DNA of 32,557 bases from Sulfolobaceae archaeon (GTDB lineage Archaea > Thermoproteota > Thermoprotei_A > Sulfolobales > Sulfolobaceae), in assembly GCA_026627305.1 (NCBI GenBank), contig JAPNVD010000017.1:1-32557 (forward strand), given 5' to 3'. Shown piece by piece: positions 14,745 to 22,408 of the stretch; the stretch's first letter is position 1, and every line of letters starts with the position of its first letter. The position numbers and the translations under genes were made by a program. The notes beneath the pieces are model-generated. The model saw only the letters and a program-made list of their open reading frames with translations. It ran no database searches and was not told the origin of the DNA.

Positions 14745-15869
14745 TTCTAGATCACTGAACTTCAAAACTCTAATCCCTTTTTTAAAGGGGTATTTATTAT
14801 TTAACACTTCTTCGTTAATCTCAATATTTTCCGGTATATTGACTTTGCCGTTTTTAACCTTTAGATCTATCTTGAATACGTCCTCTGGTAATGGAGCTAG
14901 TGGAAACTCTACTCTAACGATATCTTCCTTGACTGCCGCTATTTGAAGCGTATGGTATAACGCTATTGCAGATCTGTGTGGCCTTAAATGAGGCATGACC
15001 TTAACGTTGTTTAACCTAGCTATTTCTATAACGCTTAAAAACTGTTCAACACCACCTATTTTACTGATGTCAGGTTGGATATAAGTAACGCCGCTGTTTA
15101 TCAACTCTTCAAAATTTTTTAACGAATACTCGTTTTCTCCCGCTGCGATGGGAACTGGAGATTTCTCAGTTAATTTCGATAGGTTTTCATAATCGTAAGG
15201 AGGCCATAAGGGTTCTTCAATCCATTCAACTTCATATCTTGATATCATATTTGCAAAATCTAAAGCGGACTTCAGATCAAAGGGTGAATTGAGATCTATA
15301 GCGATTTTAACATCATAACCTAAGTTTTCCCTTATGTATTTTATGGTTTCCAACACTTGATGGGGTGGCTGATGAATCTTGATAAAATCGAAACTTCTTT
15401 CGATAGCATTTTTAACAGCTTTTAACACATCTTCTTTATTCTTATATCTAGGGAAGCTAGCGTAAACTGGTACACTATCTCTTGCTTTACCACCTAACAG
15501 TTCATAAATCTTCATTTTATGCATATTTGAATATGCATGCCATAGAGCCATGTTAACAGAACTTAAAGCGCCAGTTACAACGCCACATAAACCAGCAGAG
15601 AATAGCAACTTATTAAGTAATTCCATGGTTTTGCTAATAGACGAAATTTCCTTCCCTTCTAAATAAGGAATAATTAAATCTGTTAGAACACCCTCATACG
15701 CTGAAATAATTCCACTTCCTGCTACAAGGGTCTCTCCCCATCCTTTAAATTCCCCATCTAACTCCACTTTGACATAAAGTTGTACTCCCCACTCTTCTGT
15801 CCATTCAGATAAGGGATCATCAATATAGGGTATGGATGCCTTAAAAACTGATATATTAGATATCCTCAT
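14730..15869 (-). CDS. Mandelate racemase/muconate lactonizing-type enolase-superfamily enzyme (probable sugar-acid dehydratase)
   Basis: A 379-residue enolase-superfamily protein with capping domain (1-125) and barrel. Metal ligands are Asp192 (IAIDLNSP), Glu218/219 (WIEEPLW) and Glu245 (AAGENEY); a catalytic Asp267-His294 pair (QPDISKIGG, MPHLRPH) is present. The second-strand motif is K164-I-H166 instead of the usual Lys-x-Lys. Sugar-acid dehydratases of this group turn aldonates or aldarates into 2-keto-3-deoxy acids, and that is the best guess. It starts 3 bases after the stop of the UxaA large-subunit gene, so it is the third gene of the operon (leftwards) and overlaps the regulator gene tail-to-tail. 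Substrate unassigned. Confidence 0.87.
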   Translation of the reverse strand: MRISNISVFKASIPYIDDPLSEWTEEWGVQLYVKVELDGEFKGWGETLVAGSGIISAYEGVLTDLIIPYLEGKEISSISKTMELLNKLLFSAGLCGVVTGALSSVNMALWHAYSNMHKMKIYELLGGKARDSVPVYASFPRYKNKEDVLKAVKNAIERSFDFIKIHQPPHQVLETIKYIRENLGYDVKIAIDLNSPFDLKSALDFANMISRYEVEWIEEPLWPPYDYENLSKLTEKSPVPIAAGENEYSLKNFEELINSGVTYIQPDISKIGGVEQFLSVIEIARLNNVKVMPHLRPHRSAIALYHTLQIAAVKEDIVRVEFPLAPLPEDVFKIDLKVKNGKVNIPENIEINEEVLNNKYPFKKGIRVLKFSDLESREQ

Positions 15870-15872
15870 CTC

Positions 15873-17039
15873 TCACGCACTTATATACAATTTTATTGGA
15901 GAGAATTCCTCATGTTGTAACACTTCAGCAGCTGTTAATCTTCCGTTCGCTACCCTTAGCGTATAATTAAATATCCTTTCTCCTGCATCCTTCAATGTGG
16001 TCTTCAACTGTAGTAGGTCAGAAACGTCAACATCTATATGCTCAGACATTAATTTTACAGTCTTAGGATTAGCTGAGATCTTGACCACTGGTATTATTGG
16101 ATGACCTACAACGTTCCCTTGACCTGTGGTAAACAAATGAAGTACTGAACCCTTAGCTGCGAATAATGTAACAGCCTCAGCTGCAGCAGAGGATGTGTTT
16201 ACGAAACATAACCTAGAGTTACCCTTAGGTAAAGGATCTAGGTAGTCCAAGACACAAGTGATAGGCTTAGTTCCCAGCTTTTGAATATTCCCTAATGCCT
16301 TTTCCTCTATTGTGGTTAAGCCACCTTTTATATTTCCCTCAGTTGGCTGCGAACCCAAGAGATCAACTCCTTGTGATTCTATGATTTTTATATATTCGTT
16401 GTATATTTTCCAGAACTTCTCCCTTAACTGAGGGTCTATTATCCTATTAGCCACAATATCCTCAGCTCCGGTTAATTCAGAAGTTTCTCCGAAAAGCACA
16501 GTAGCTCCATAATCTATTAATTTATCAACGGCATAGCCAGTTGCAGGGTTTGACGCTAGTCCAGATGTGGTATCTGACTCTCCACACTTTATACTTATCG
16601 TTAAAGAGGAGAGATCAACGCTAGTCCTCTGTTTTTCACTTGCCTCTTGGACAAACTCTTTTGCCTTTCTTGACGCTCTTTCAATAGTAGCCAAATCCCC
16701 ATAACCTTCTATGGGGAAAACTTCAACAGGTTTACCAGTTTCAGCTATCTTGTCTGCAACCTTATTTGCCCAGTTCTCTTCTATTCCTATCACTATTGCA
16801 GCCGCTACGTTAGGATTGGCACCTGTGCCAGAGAGGATATGGAATAGTAAATCGAGATCCTGACCGAACTGAAGCCTACCATAAGGATGGGGTATTGCGA
16901 CAACTCCTTTAATTAGTTTAGCTACACCCATTGCAGCGGTATTAGATAGGTCATCGACTGGTATTACTACAACATGGTTTCTCACTCCAACGCTACCGTT
17001 TTCCCTGATATAACCATTTATTGTAAGCTTCTCAACCAT
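15873..17039 (-). CDS. UxaA-family dehydratase/lyase, large (C-terminal) subunit
   Basis: About 388 residues corresponding to the catalytic C-terminal part of altronate dehydratase / galactarate dehydratase / (2R)-sulfolactate sulfo-lyase. Landmarks are GYIRENGSVGVRNHV at the N-terminus, IKCGESDTTSGLASNPATG (about 170-190, with the family Cys), LFGETSELTGAED and LFTTGQGNVVGHPIIPV (about 300). These iron-dependent enzymes remove water from altronate or galactarate, or sulfite from sulfolactate. The small SAF subunit is encoded separately just upstream. The frame can start at GTG 17048, overlapping the SAF stop; I prefer ATG 17039, preceded by GAGGTGA at good spacing. Confidence 0.88.
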   Translation of the reverse strand: MVEKLTINGYIRENGSVGVRNHVVVIPVDDLSNTAAMGVAKLIKGVVAIPHPYGRLQFGQDLDLLFHILSGTGANPNVAAAIVIGIEENWANKVADKIAETGKPVEVFPIEGYGDLATIERASRKAKEFVQEASEKQRTSVDLSSLTISIKCGESDTTSGLASNPATGYAVDKLIDYGATVLFGETSELTGAEDIVANRIIDPQLREKFWKIYNEYIKIIESQGVDLLGSQPTEGNIKGGLTTIEEKALGNIQKLGTKPITCVLDYLDPLPKGNSRLCFVNTSSAAAEAVTLFAAKGSVLHLFTTGQGNVVGHPIIPVVKISANPKTVKLMSEHIDVDVSDLLQLKTTLKDAGERIFNYTLRVANGRLTAAEVLQHEEFSPIKLYISA

Positions 17040-17044
17040 ATTTT

Positions 17045-17344
17045 TCACCTCTTAGAAAGAGTACCCCACCTAATTGATTTTAAATTATGTGTATGTACAT
17101 GCTCTCCTGTTTTTATGTCTTTAGTAGCAACCCCAATTGGTCTACCATATTTTATGACTCTTTCTCCTGTTTTTATATCTTTAAGGGCTATCTTATGCCC
17201 CAAGGGTATATCCTCTAACGCTATTAATTTAGGTCCAGGAGATCCATCGTCAATATAAACTCCCTCAACTTCTTCCCCCTTTTTAATATCTGTTATTGCG
17301 ACTCCTACATTGTCCTCCTTACTATGAACGGCAAAATGAGGCAT
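17045..17344 (-). CDS. UxaA-family small subunit (SAF domain)
   Basis: A 99-residue SAF-domain protein equivalent to the first about 100 residues of fused altronate dehydratase, or to SuyA of sulfolactate sulfo-lyase. It shows FAVHSKEDNVGVAITDIKKG at the N-terminus, then IPLGHKIALKDIKTGERVIKYG and the final GEHVHTHNL, where the HxH and the KYG-x-x-I-G turn are characteristic. Together with the large subunit the total (about 490) equals a full UxaA. A TTG at 17353 is possible, but ATG 17344 lies exactly 26-27 bases after the TATA-like box at 17366-17375, so a leaderless start there is favoured. It leads an operon of three genes (small, large, mandelate-racemase-like). Confidence 0.88.
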   Translation of the reverse strand: MPHFAVHSKEDNVGVAITDIKKGEEVEGVYIDDGSPGPKLIALEDIPLGHKIALKDIKTGERVIKYGRPIGVATKDIKTGEHVHTHNLKSIRWGTLSKR

Positions 17345-17365
17345 ATTTGGCAATGAGAACTTGTG

Positions 17366-17375
17366 CTTTTAAAAT
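17366..17375 (-). promoter_or_regulatory. TATA box of the split-UxaA operon
   Basis: On the minus strand reads ATTTTAAAAG, centred 26-27 bases before ATG 17344. This fits a leaderless transcript and decides between the two possible starts. Confidence 0.55.
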
Positions 17376-17395
17376 TATCGTATATGAGGGGGTAT

Positions 17396-17408
17396 TATGT
17401 TTAACATA
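17396..17408. promoter_or_regulatory. 13-base inverted repeat in the divergent promoter region
   Basis: TATGTT-T-AACATA, two perfect 6-base arms around one base, lies between the divergent SAF-subunit and MupG-like genes, upstream of both TATA-like boxes. It is a candidate operator for the nearby GntR-type regulator. The region is very AT-rich, so chance is a real alternative. Confidence 0.35.
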
Positions 17409-17575
17409 TTAAATTTAAAAATTTTATACTATTATATCAATATAATGTAATGTTTAAAGGAGAGTTGAACAGGTTTGTACTTTTGTTATTAAGTATAAAC
17501 ATCATAACTCTTGTTTAACGATTGTGGACTATCTATCCCAAAAAACATAAAAGTGTACCCATTAATCATTTACCA

Positions 17576-18595
17576 ATGAGACTCGGCATATCGATATTTC
17601 CAGGATGGAAAGAGATAAAATCAGAGCAGATGGAGCTAATAAAGAAGGCAAACGAATATGGATACTCTCAGATATTTATGGGTATAGGTCCAGGAACTCA
17701 CTGGAGGACACCTGTTACTGAGGCATTTAAAGAGGCAAAGGAATATTTAGAACTTGCGAACAAACTAGGCTATTACGTATTTTTTGACGTAAATCCCGAA
17801 ATATTTAGAGAGTTGTCGGTTTCACCTCAAACCGTAGATAAGTTTAAAGACTACGGTTTTTCAGCTATAAGGGTTGATTATGGCTTCAGTGTTGAACAGA
17901 TAATAGAGATGTCTAAGAAGATAAAGATTGAACTTAATCCCTTTGAATTTCCACTAAATGAGTTAGATTCATTCCTACAGAAGGTCGATATGGAAAAGGT
18001 TGCTGTCTCTCATAATTACTATCCTGTCTATTATACTGCTATTTCTCTTTCTGATGCTGTAGAGAAAAGTAAGAGGTTTAAAGAGAAAGGTCTGAGCGTA
18101 GGAGCATTTGTAGACAATTCTAAGTTTAGATTGAGGACTACAGTTGAAACTTTAAGGTTTAAAACACCAGGTTATGCGGGAAGACTACTCTTTTTGGCTG
18201 GGGTAGCGGATAGGATCTTAATTGGCGACCCAGTGCCCTATGAGGATGATTTGCTCTCTCTAAAAAACTCCTTCATTGGTGATAGCGTTTTGTTCAATGT
18301 GATTACAGAAAGGGAGGTAAAACAACAGGAACAGCTGATTCACCTAGTCTGTGAAGTGAAGGACTTCATGTTGCAGTGTAGATCAAATGGGAATGTTGAA
18401 TGTGAAAGGGAAGAGGTTAATAGTCTAGAAAAAGGGAATGTCATATTGAACTGTAAAGATAATAGGAGTATAATCATCGGTTTAAAGGATACCTATGGGA
18501 TTGTGGATAAAAGCTATAGGCTAGGTGAGATCGTAGAAAAAGAGCTGTTAGACTTTAAGCCTACTAGGATCAGCCTAAAGATTGTTAAGTTGTAG
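17576..18595 (+). CDS. MupG/DUF871-family TIM-barrel protein
   Basis: About 339 residues with the plan of the DUF871 family (MupG, 6-phospho-N-acetylmuramidase of Gram-positive bacteria): [10 protein letters not shown] at the N-terminus, [12 protein letters not shown] and [12 protein letters not shown] in the barrel, [18 protein letters not shown] (bacterial form HNFYP...TGLS), GAFVDN and [15 protein letters not shown]-terminal cyclophilin-like part (about 220-339) completes the fold. The usual role, cleaving MurNAc-6-phosphate ethers, is improbable because Sulfolobales lack muramic acid. A TTG at 17522 opens the frame earlier; ATG 17576 fits the family start and has CATAAAA 26 bases upstream. 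It overlaps the convergent dehydratase gene by 11 bases and faces the UxaA operon. Confidence 0.83.
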   Translation: MRLGISIFPGWKEIKSEQMELIKKANEYGYSQIFMGIGPGTHWRTPVTEAFKEAKEYLELANKLGYYVFFDVNPEIFRELSVSPQTVDKFKDYGFSAIRVDYGFSVEQIIEMSKKIKIELNPFEFPLNELDSFLQKVDMEKVAVSHNYYPVYYTAISLSDAVEKSKRFKEKGLSVGAFVDNSKFRLRTTVETLRFKTPGYAGRLLFLAGVADRILIGDPVPYEDDLLSLKNSFIGDSVLFNVITEREVKQQEQLIHLVCEVKDFMLQCRSNGNVECEREEVNSLEKGNVILNCKDNRSIIIGLKDTYGIVDKSYRLGEIVEKELLDFKPTRISLKIVKL

Positions 18596-19775
18596 GATCT
18601 TTCCAAGTACCTTTTACTACCCAAAGCGGTTCGTTTTCGTTAAAGTATTCTTCACCGCCCTTCACTAAGGACTCCTCTATTATTTTTTCGTTAACTTCAA
18701 CTCCTATTCCTGGCTTTTCAGGTACCTTTGCATATCCATTTTCGACTGGTGTTCCATTGTAAATGAGATCCCTTTTCCACTGAGGGAAATAATCGTAAAA
18801 CGATTCTTGAATCAAAAAGTTAGGAATTACAGCATCTAGTTGTAGTGTAGCTGCGTTCAATATGGGTCCTTGAGCGTTATGATAAGCCATTAGCACATCA
18901 AAGGCTTCAGCCATTCCTGAGACTTTCTTTGCTTCAGTAATCCCTCCAATCCTATATAGATCTATTTGGAGAAAATCCACTAGACCCTCTTTCATAAACT
19001 GTAAAGCATGAGCTTTAGTGATTATCCTCTCCCCTAAAGCTACCTTAAGTCTAGTCATTTGCCTATACCTTCTTAAGCCCTCTATATCTTCTGGATGTAC
19101 TGGCTCTTCCATAAATAGCGGATTATACTTCTCTAACCTCTTAGCTATCTCAATTGCTGATGTAACGTTAAACCTACCGTGGTGCTCTATTAAGATGTCG
19201 ACATCATCACCAACAGCTTCTCTAACAGCTCTTACTCTCTCTTCAGCTAGCTTTAAACCCTTCTTTGTGATATTATCAAAATGAGGTCCGAAAGGATCGA
19301 ATTTCAGTGCCTTATAACCCCTTCTCACAACATCTTTAGCTTTTTCAGCGAAGTCTTCAGGTGTTACACAATTAGCATACCAACCATTAGAGTAAACTAG
19401 TATCTCATCCCTCGTCTTTCCTCCTAGTAATTTATATAAAGGGGCACCAAACTCCTTTCCTATTATATCCCACGATGCTATATCAATTGCACTTAGAGCC
19501 GTTGTAGATTCGAGGGAAATACTTAGGTTAAAGTCATGTTTATACCATTCTAACCTATTTTTCTCTACATTAAATACATCCTTTCCAATGAAAACCCTTG
19601 AAACGCTCTTAACCATATTTACAACAGCGTTAGCCCTCAGTGCTGTTACAGTTTCTCCCCAACCCACCTTTCCATCATCAGTAGTTACCTTAACTAGAAC
19701 CATTAATGAGGCCCACTTAGCTTCTGTTACTTCCTTACCCAAGAGGAAAACATCAATGTTTCTTATCTTATCCAT
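18585..19775 (-). CDS. Gluconate dehydratase-like enolase-superfamily enzyme
   Basis: A 396-residue protein closely similar, from memory, to the Sulfolobus gluconate/galactonate dehydratase (GnaD) of the promiscuous Entner-Doudoroff pathway, with shared blocks such as [54 protein letters not shown] and LWVVKGTWK. Catalytic parts: K158-x-D160, Glu197 with the adjacent His pair, Glu223/224, Glu249 (ALGER) and His299 (AYHNAQGP). It should dehydrate an aldonate to the 2-keto-3-deoxy acid. The Asn-Ile-Gly of GnaD appears as Tyr-Arg-Ile-Gly here and the 80-95 loop differs, so the substrate may differ. It lies 37 bases downstream of the SDR gene in a two-gene operon. Confidence 0.9.
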   Translation of the reverse strand: MDKIRNIDVFLLGKEVTEAKWASLMVLVKVTTDDGKVGWGETVTALRANAVVNMVKSVSRVFIGKDVFNVEKNRLEWYKHDFNLSISLESTTALSAIDIASWDIIGKEFGAPLYKLLGGKTRDEILVYSNGWYANCVTPEDFAEKAKDVVRRGYKALKFDPFGPHFDNITKKGLKLAEERVRAVREAVGDDVDILIEHHGRFNVTSAIEIAKRLEKYNPLFMEEPVHPEDIEGLRRYRQMTRLKVALGERIITKAHALQFMKEGLVDFLQIDLYRIGGITEAKKVSGMAEAFDVLMAYHNAQGPILNAATLQLDAVIPNFLIQESFYDYFPQWKRDLIYNGTPVENGYAKVPEKPGIGVEVNEKIIEESLVKGGEEYFNENEPLWVVKGTWKDPTT

Positions 19776-19812
19776 AGTGTTTATAGATTAATTTTATCTT
19801 AAAAAACTGATA

Positions 19813-20586
19813 TTATACTAATCCTTTAGTTATCTCCTCAGGATCTGGTTTCCTGCTTATTATTCTCCCACCATCAATAATTATTTCCTCACCTGTTATG
19901 AAGGTGTTGAGGTCTGATGCTAAAAAAGCTAAAAGCCTCGCAACTTCAATCATCCTTCCCATTCTACCTAAAAGCGTAGCAGCTCTTCTATCTAGATCTT
20001 CAGGTACTTCCTCTGTTTTAGAATAAATAGGTCCTGGTGTTACCGTAATAACTTGTATTCCATATTTTCCTAAATCTACAGCTAAGGATCTCGTCATTGA
20101 AATGAGACCACCCTTTGTAGTAACATATGCAAAAGAGTTTTCGAGAGGGAAGTGAGCTTGGATCGCTGCAACATTGATAATCTTTCCCTTGATTCCGTTC
20201 TTAATCATTAGCCTAGCCGCCATTTGTGACAGTAAGAATGGTGCTGTCAAGTTAAGCGCTATCATGCTGTTCCACTCATCTAAGGTTATGTCTAGAACGG
20301 AATATCTTGAGTTCCTCGATGCGTTATTGATTAGGACATCTACAACACCAACCTTCTTCTCATAGGTTTTGATGAAATTTAAAACATCCTGTTGATCTGC
20401 TAAATCAACCTTATAAAATTTGATTTTATTAGGATATTTTTCCTCCAACTCCTTACCTTTTAGCTCATCTCTTCCAATCGCATAGACGTAAGCCCCTAAC
20501 TCCGAAAATAACCTTGCAGTTGTTTCGCCAATTCCATGAGTTGCGCCAGTTATAATAATCCTTTTACCTTTAAGGGAAATTTCCAT
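19813..20586 (-). CDS. SDR-family oxidoreductase (catalytic Ser replaced)
   Basis: A 257-residue classical short-chain dehydrogenase/reductase. TGATHGIG (13-20) binds NAD(P), NNAS (87-90) is the structural motif, Asn112 is in place, and Y154-V-T-T-K158 is the catalytic YxxxK. The catalytic Ser expected 13 residues before the Tyr is Ala141 (IINVAAIQ). The rest, including [10 protein letters not shown] and the C-terminal [12 protein letters not shown], is normal. Family members oxidise or reduce sugars and sugar acids, for example gluconate 5-dehydrogenase. It is first in a leftward operon with the dehydratase; a TATA-like CTTATAAG at 20609-20616 lies about 26 bases before the ATG, giving a leaderless transcript. 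Confidence 0.9.
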   Translation of the reverse strand: MEISLKGKRIIITGATHGIGETTARLFSELGAYVYAIGRDELKGKELEEKYPNKIKFYKVDLADQQDVLNFIKTYEKKVGVVDVLINNASRNSRYSVLDITLDEWNSMIALNLTAPFLLSQMAARLMIKNGIKGKIINVAAIQAHFPLENSFAYVTTKGGLISMTRSLAVDLGKYGIQVITVTPGPIYSKTEEVPEDLDRRAATLLGRMGRMIEVARLLAFLASDLNTFITGEEIIIDGGRIISRKPDPEEITKGLV

Positions 20587-20813
20587 GGTAGAATCACTCT
20601 CTTACACGCTTATAAGATTATGCTAAAATCGCTAATCTCAAGAGTTTTCCGTATCGAGCGTATTATTATATTAATAAGAAGTAGGTTATTTATTTATAGT
20701 TAGTTACTAATTAATCGTGTCGAGCCTGAGTTAGTAGTAATTCATATAAATCTGAATCATACAAGCATTTATTGAATATACTAGGGGATACATATAAATA
20801 TATGTTATATATA

Positions 20814-20829
20814 TTTATGTATACATAAA
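20814..20829. promoter_or_regulatory. 16-base perfect palindrome with GTATAC core
   Basis: TTTATGTATACATAAA is its own reverse complement. The G-T-x-x-A-C core agrees with the general operator shape of FadR-subfamily GntR regulators. It lies about 230 bases upstream of the SDR start and 300 bases upstream of the 21128 gene. A longer palindrome with the same core is at 28773-28794. Confidence 0.5.
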
Positions 20830-20959
20830 ATAAGTGGCTAAGAGATATTTACCTAAATATATTTAAGAAAGAGTGCTATAACCAAATAAGTGTTTAAGTT
20901 AACAAAAATTTTTCTTATTAAGTTTACTTTTACTCGTCATAGCGTGGATAGGAGGTTAT

Positions 20960-21016
20960 ATGCGAAATAAAGATTTTAATTTCTCGTTACAAAAATTATT
21001 ACATAGTCAGCCATAA
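20960..21016 (+). CDS. Very short frame (18 codons) with strong ribosome site, doubtful
   Basis: ATG 20960 is preceded at 4 bases by GGAGGT, the best Shine-Dalgarno in the region, and reads MRNKDFNFSLQKLLHSQP before TAA. The same frame is open for 19 more codons upstream and would encode a hydrophobic stretch (FFLLSLLLLVIAWIGGY), but no start codon is seen there. It may be a small peptide, the tail of a decayed membrane-protein gene, or chance. Confidence 0.2.
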   Translation: MRNKDFNFSLQKLLHSQP

Positions 21017-21127
21017 AGGTCGTTAAATTCATGGGTTGATAAATTGGTTAACTTCGGACTGTTTGCGTGGATGATCTATAAACTATAAAATAAGCTTTTA
21101 AGGTTTAAGTCGTCAAAATAAACTAAG

Positions 21128-21637
21128 ATGACTCTAAACAAGAGGTTATTTCTCGTCTTCATAATCCTGTTCATGATAGCTATAGGTTTGGGCTTATTTA
21201 CTTATCTATACTCAAATACAATGGCTTCGTATTATTCATCAACGCTTTTCCTGTCTGAAGAAGGGTTAAAATCTTATGAGTTTAATGTAAATGCTGGCGA
21301 TAGAATATTTGTAACAGGAAACACTACTGCGCCTATCTATATTGTGTTCTCCCCTGGACGGCAATTCGGACCATTTAATGGCTCTTTTAGTAAAAACTTT
21401 TACATTCATATCTCTGGAAAAGTCTATATTGGTTTTGAGGCTACTGCTATAGCTCCTCCTAAAATTAATTTTAGGATAATAATATATAATTCATGGTTCG
21501 ACAGTGTTGGATATCCTCTAGCTATACTATTTGCTGTTTTAGCGCTGATATTCCTGGCGTACTCTTACGTTTTGGGAAGAGCAGAGACAGCAAGTAAGTT
21601 ATCTAGAAGGGTCTCATCAAGTCGTAAGAAGCGATAA
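21128..21637 (+). CDS. Membrane protein with external beta domain, unrecognised
   Basis: A 169-residue protein with one N-terminal helix (about 7-30, LFLVFIILFMIAIGLGLF), an external domain of about 100 residues rich in Phe, Tyr, Gly and short beta strands (GDRIFVTGNTTAPIYIVFSP, GKVYIGFEATA), a second helix (about 133-152) and a basic tail ending SSSRKKR. The topology puts both ends in the cytoplasm and the beta domain outside; NTT and NGS sequons there could be glycosylated. Such small TM-beta-TM proteins are common in Sulfolobales and have no assigned role. It precedes another unknown gene on the same strand, 72 bases away. Confidence 0.75.
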   Translation: MTLNKRLFLVFIILFMIAIGLGLFTYLYSNTMASYYSSTLFLSEEGLKSYEFNVNAGDRIFVTGNTTAPIYIVFSPGRQFGPFNGSFSKNFYIHISGKVYIGFEATAIAPPKINFRIIIYNSWFDSVGYPLAILFAVLALIFLAYSYVLGRAETASKLSRRVSSSRKKR

Positions 21638-21709
21638 TAGTGGTAACAGAAAGGGAAGTTCTATAAAAATTTATTAAGGTTTAATTGGAATAACCGTAAT
21701 TGATATTCG

Positions 21710-22252
21710 ATGGATGTTCTAATACCATTCTTAAAGCTTGATGAGAAAACTCTAATAGATGCTTACTTCTTAAATAAGGTATCCTTTCCCTATACTAGAA
21801 TACTTCTAGTAAGGAGTAGCCTTAAAAATATGAACTATGGAGAGGGACATAAAATACTATCCCCATTATCGTTAAGTGAAATATACGAACTTCTGAAAGA
21901 AGGCTATAGTGATTTGCAAAAAAAGATTGAGGAGGTAAAGAATAAGAAAACTAACCTTGATAGCCTGGATATAATATTTTCAACACTATATAATCCTGGT
22001 TATTATTTTAAGAAAAGAGAAGGAGGATTAACTGTGGCTGTATTATTTAACATATACAAATCAGCATATAATCTAGTGTTAAGCAAATTAGAGCGTCTAA
22101 GGGAAACAGGAGCTAATACTGTTTTTACCTATGCAAAAGTCAATATTGCCAATTCACAGATCTTCCTAGATGATAATAAGGATGAAGTGTACAATTATTT
22201 ATTTAGTCATGATAGTTCTTTTAGGAATGCTATGCTGAATGTCTTATCTTAA
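21710..22252 (+). CDS. Hypothetical protein, mostly helical
   Basis: A 180-residue soluble protein I do not recognise. It opens with MDVLIPFLKLDEKTLIDAYF, has a predicted amphipathic or coiled helix around 65-90 (LSEIYELLKEGYSDLQKKIE), a Gly/aromatic loop NPGYYFKKREGG (about 104-115) and a long helix about 118-150. There are no cysteines, no signal peptide and no membrane segment. It is preceded by AT-rich sequence with its own possible promoter, and its end overlaps by 23 bases a small gene on the opposite strand (22230-22406). Confidence 0.7.
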   Translation: MDVLIPFLKLDEKTLIDAYFLNKVSFPYTRILLVRSSLKNMNYGEGHKILSPLSLSEIYELLKEGYSDLQKKIEEVKNKKTNLDSLDIIFSTLYNPGYYFKKREGGLTVAVLFNIYKSAYNLVLSKLERLRETGANTVFTYAKVNIANSQIFLDDNKDEVYNYLFSHDSSFRNAMLNVLS

Positions 22253-22406
22253 CTATGGCGTAAATAATGATGAATATTGACAGGACGAGTACAACTGTTT
22301 GAGGGAAAAGCACCTGCGGAGATCTGTAAATAAGAATAGAAAAAAGATCTAAGATTAATAAGATGAAACCCATTGAAAGTAATGTCCTGTAAGCTTCTTC
22401 CATCAT
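22230..22406 (-). CDS. Small two-helix membrane protein (58 residues) following the permease gene
   Basis: A 58-codon frame starting 2 bases after the permease stop codon and preceded by GAGTAAGG. It reads MMEEAYRTLLSMGFILLILD onward and contains two clear hydrophobic segments, about residues 9-27 and 35-52, joined by YRSPQVLFPQ and followed by a short basic tail (KIRHSA). The tight spacing implies translational coupling with the DppB-type permease. It may be an accessory or stabilising subunit of that transporter. It overlaps the end of the convergent gene by 23 bases. No family is known to me; two in-frame ATGs leave the start open by one codon. Confidence 0.65.
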   Translation of the reverse strand: MMEEAYRTLLSMGFILLILDLFSILIYRSPQVLFPQTVVLVLSIFIIIYAIVKIRHSA

Positions 22407-22408
22407 CC

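Larger units (their letters stand above)
20587..21127. other. 541-base gene-poor intergenic region with divergent promoters
   Basis: Separates the SDR operon (leftwards) from the membrane-protein gene at 21128 (rightwards). It holds the SDR TATA-like box near 20607-20618, a 16-base palindrome at 20814-20829 and AT-rich repeats of the ATATATTTA type around 20790-20870. It also has an 18-codon frame with a strong Shine-Dalgarno at 20960-21016 and a TTTTAAG element about 30 bases before the 21128 start. I found no RNA gene and no recognisable gene remnant. Confidence 0.7.

Noticed and set aside
17522-17575. TTG start for the MupG-like gene, adding 18 residues
   Set aside because: The family begins at the first barrel strand (RLGIS), reached by ATG 17576, with a TATA-like CATAAAA about 26 bases before it. 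A TATA-like element also precedes the TTG, so this is a preference rather than proof.
22259-22300. Second C-box-like ATGATGA after the 180-residue gene
   Set aside because: No D or D' box at usual spacing, and the region is covered by the small membrane-protein gene on the other strand.
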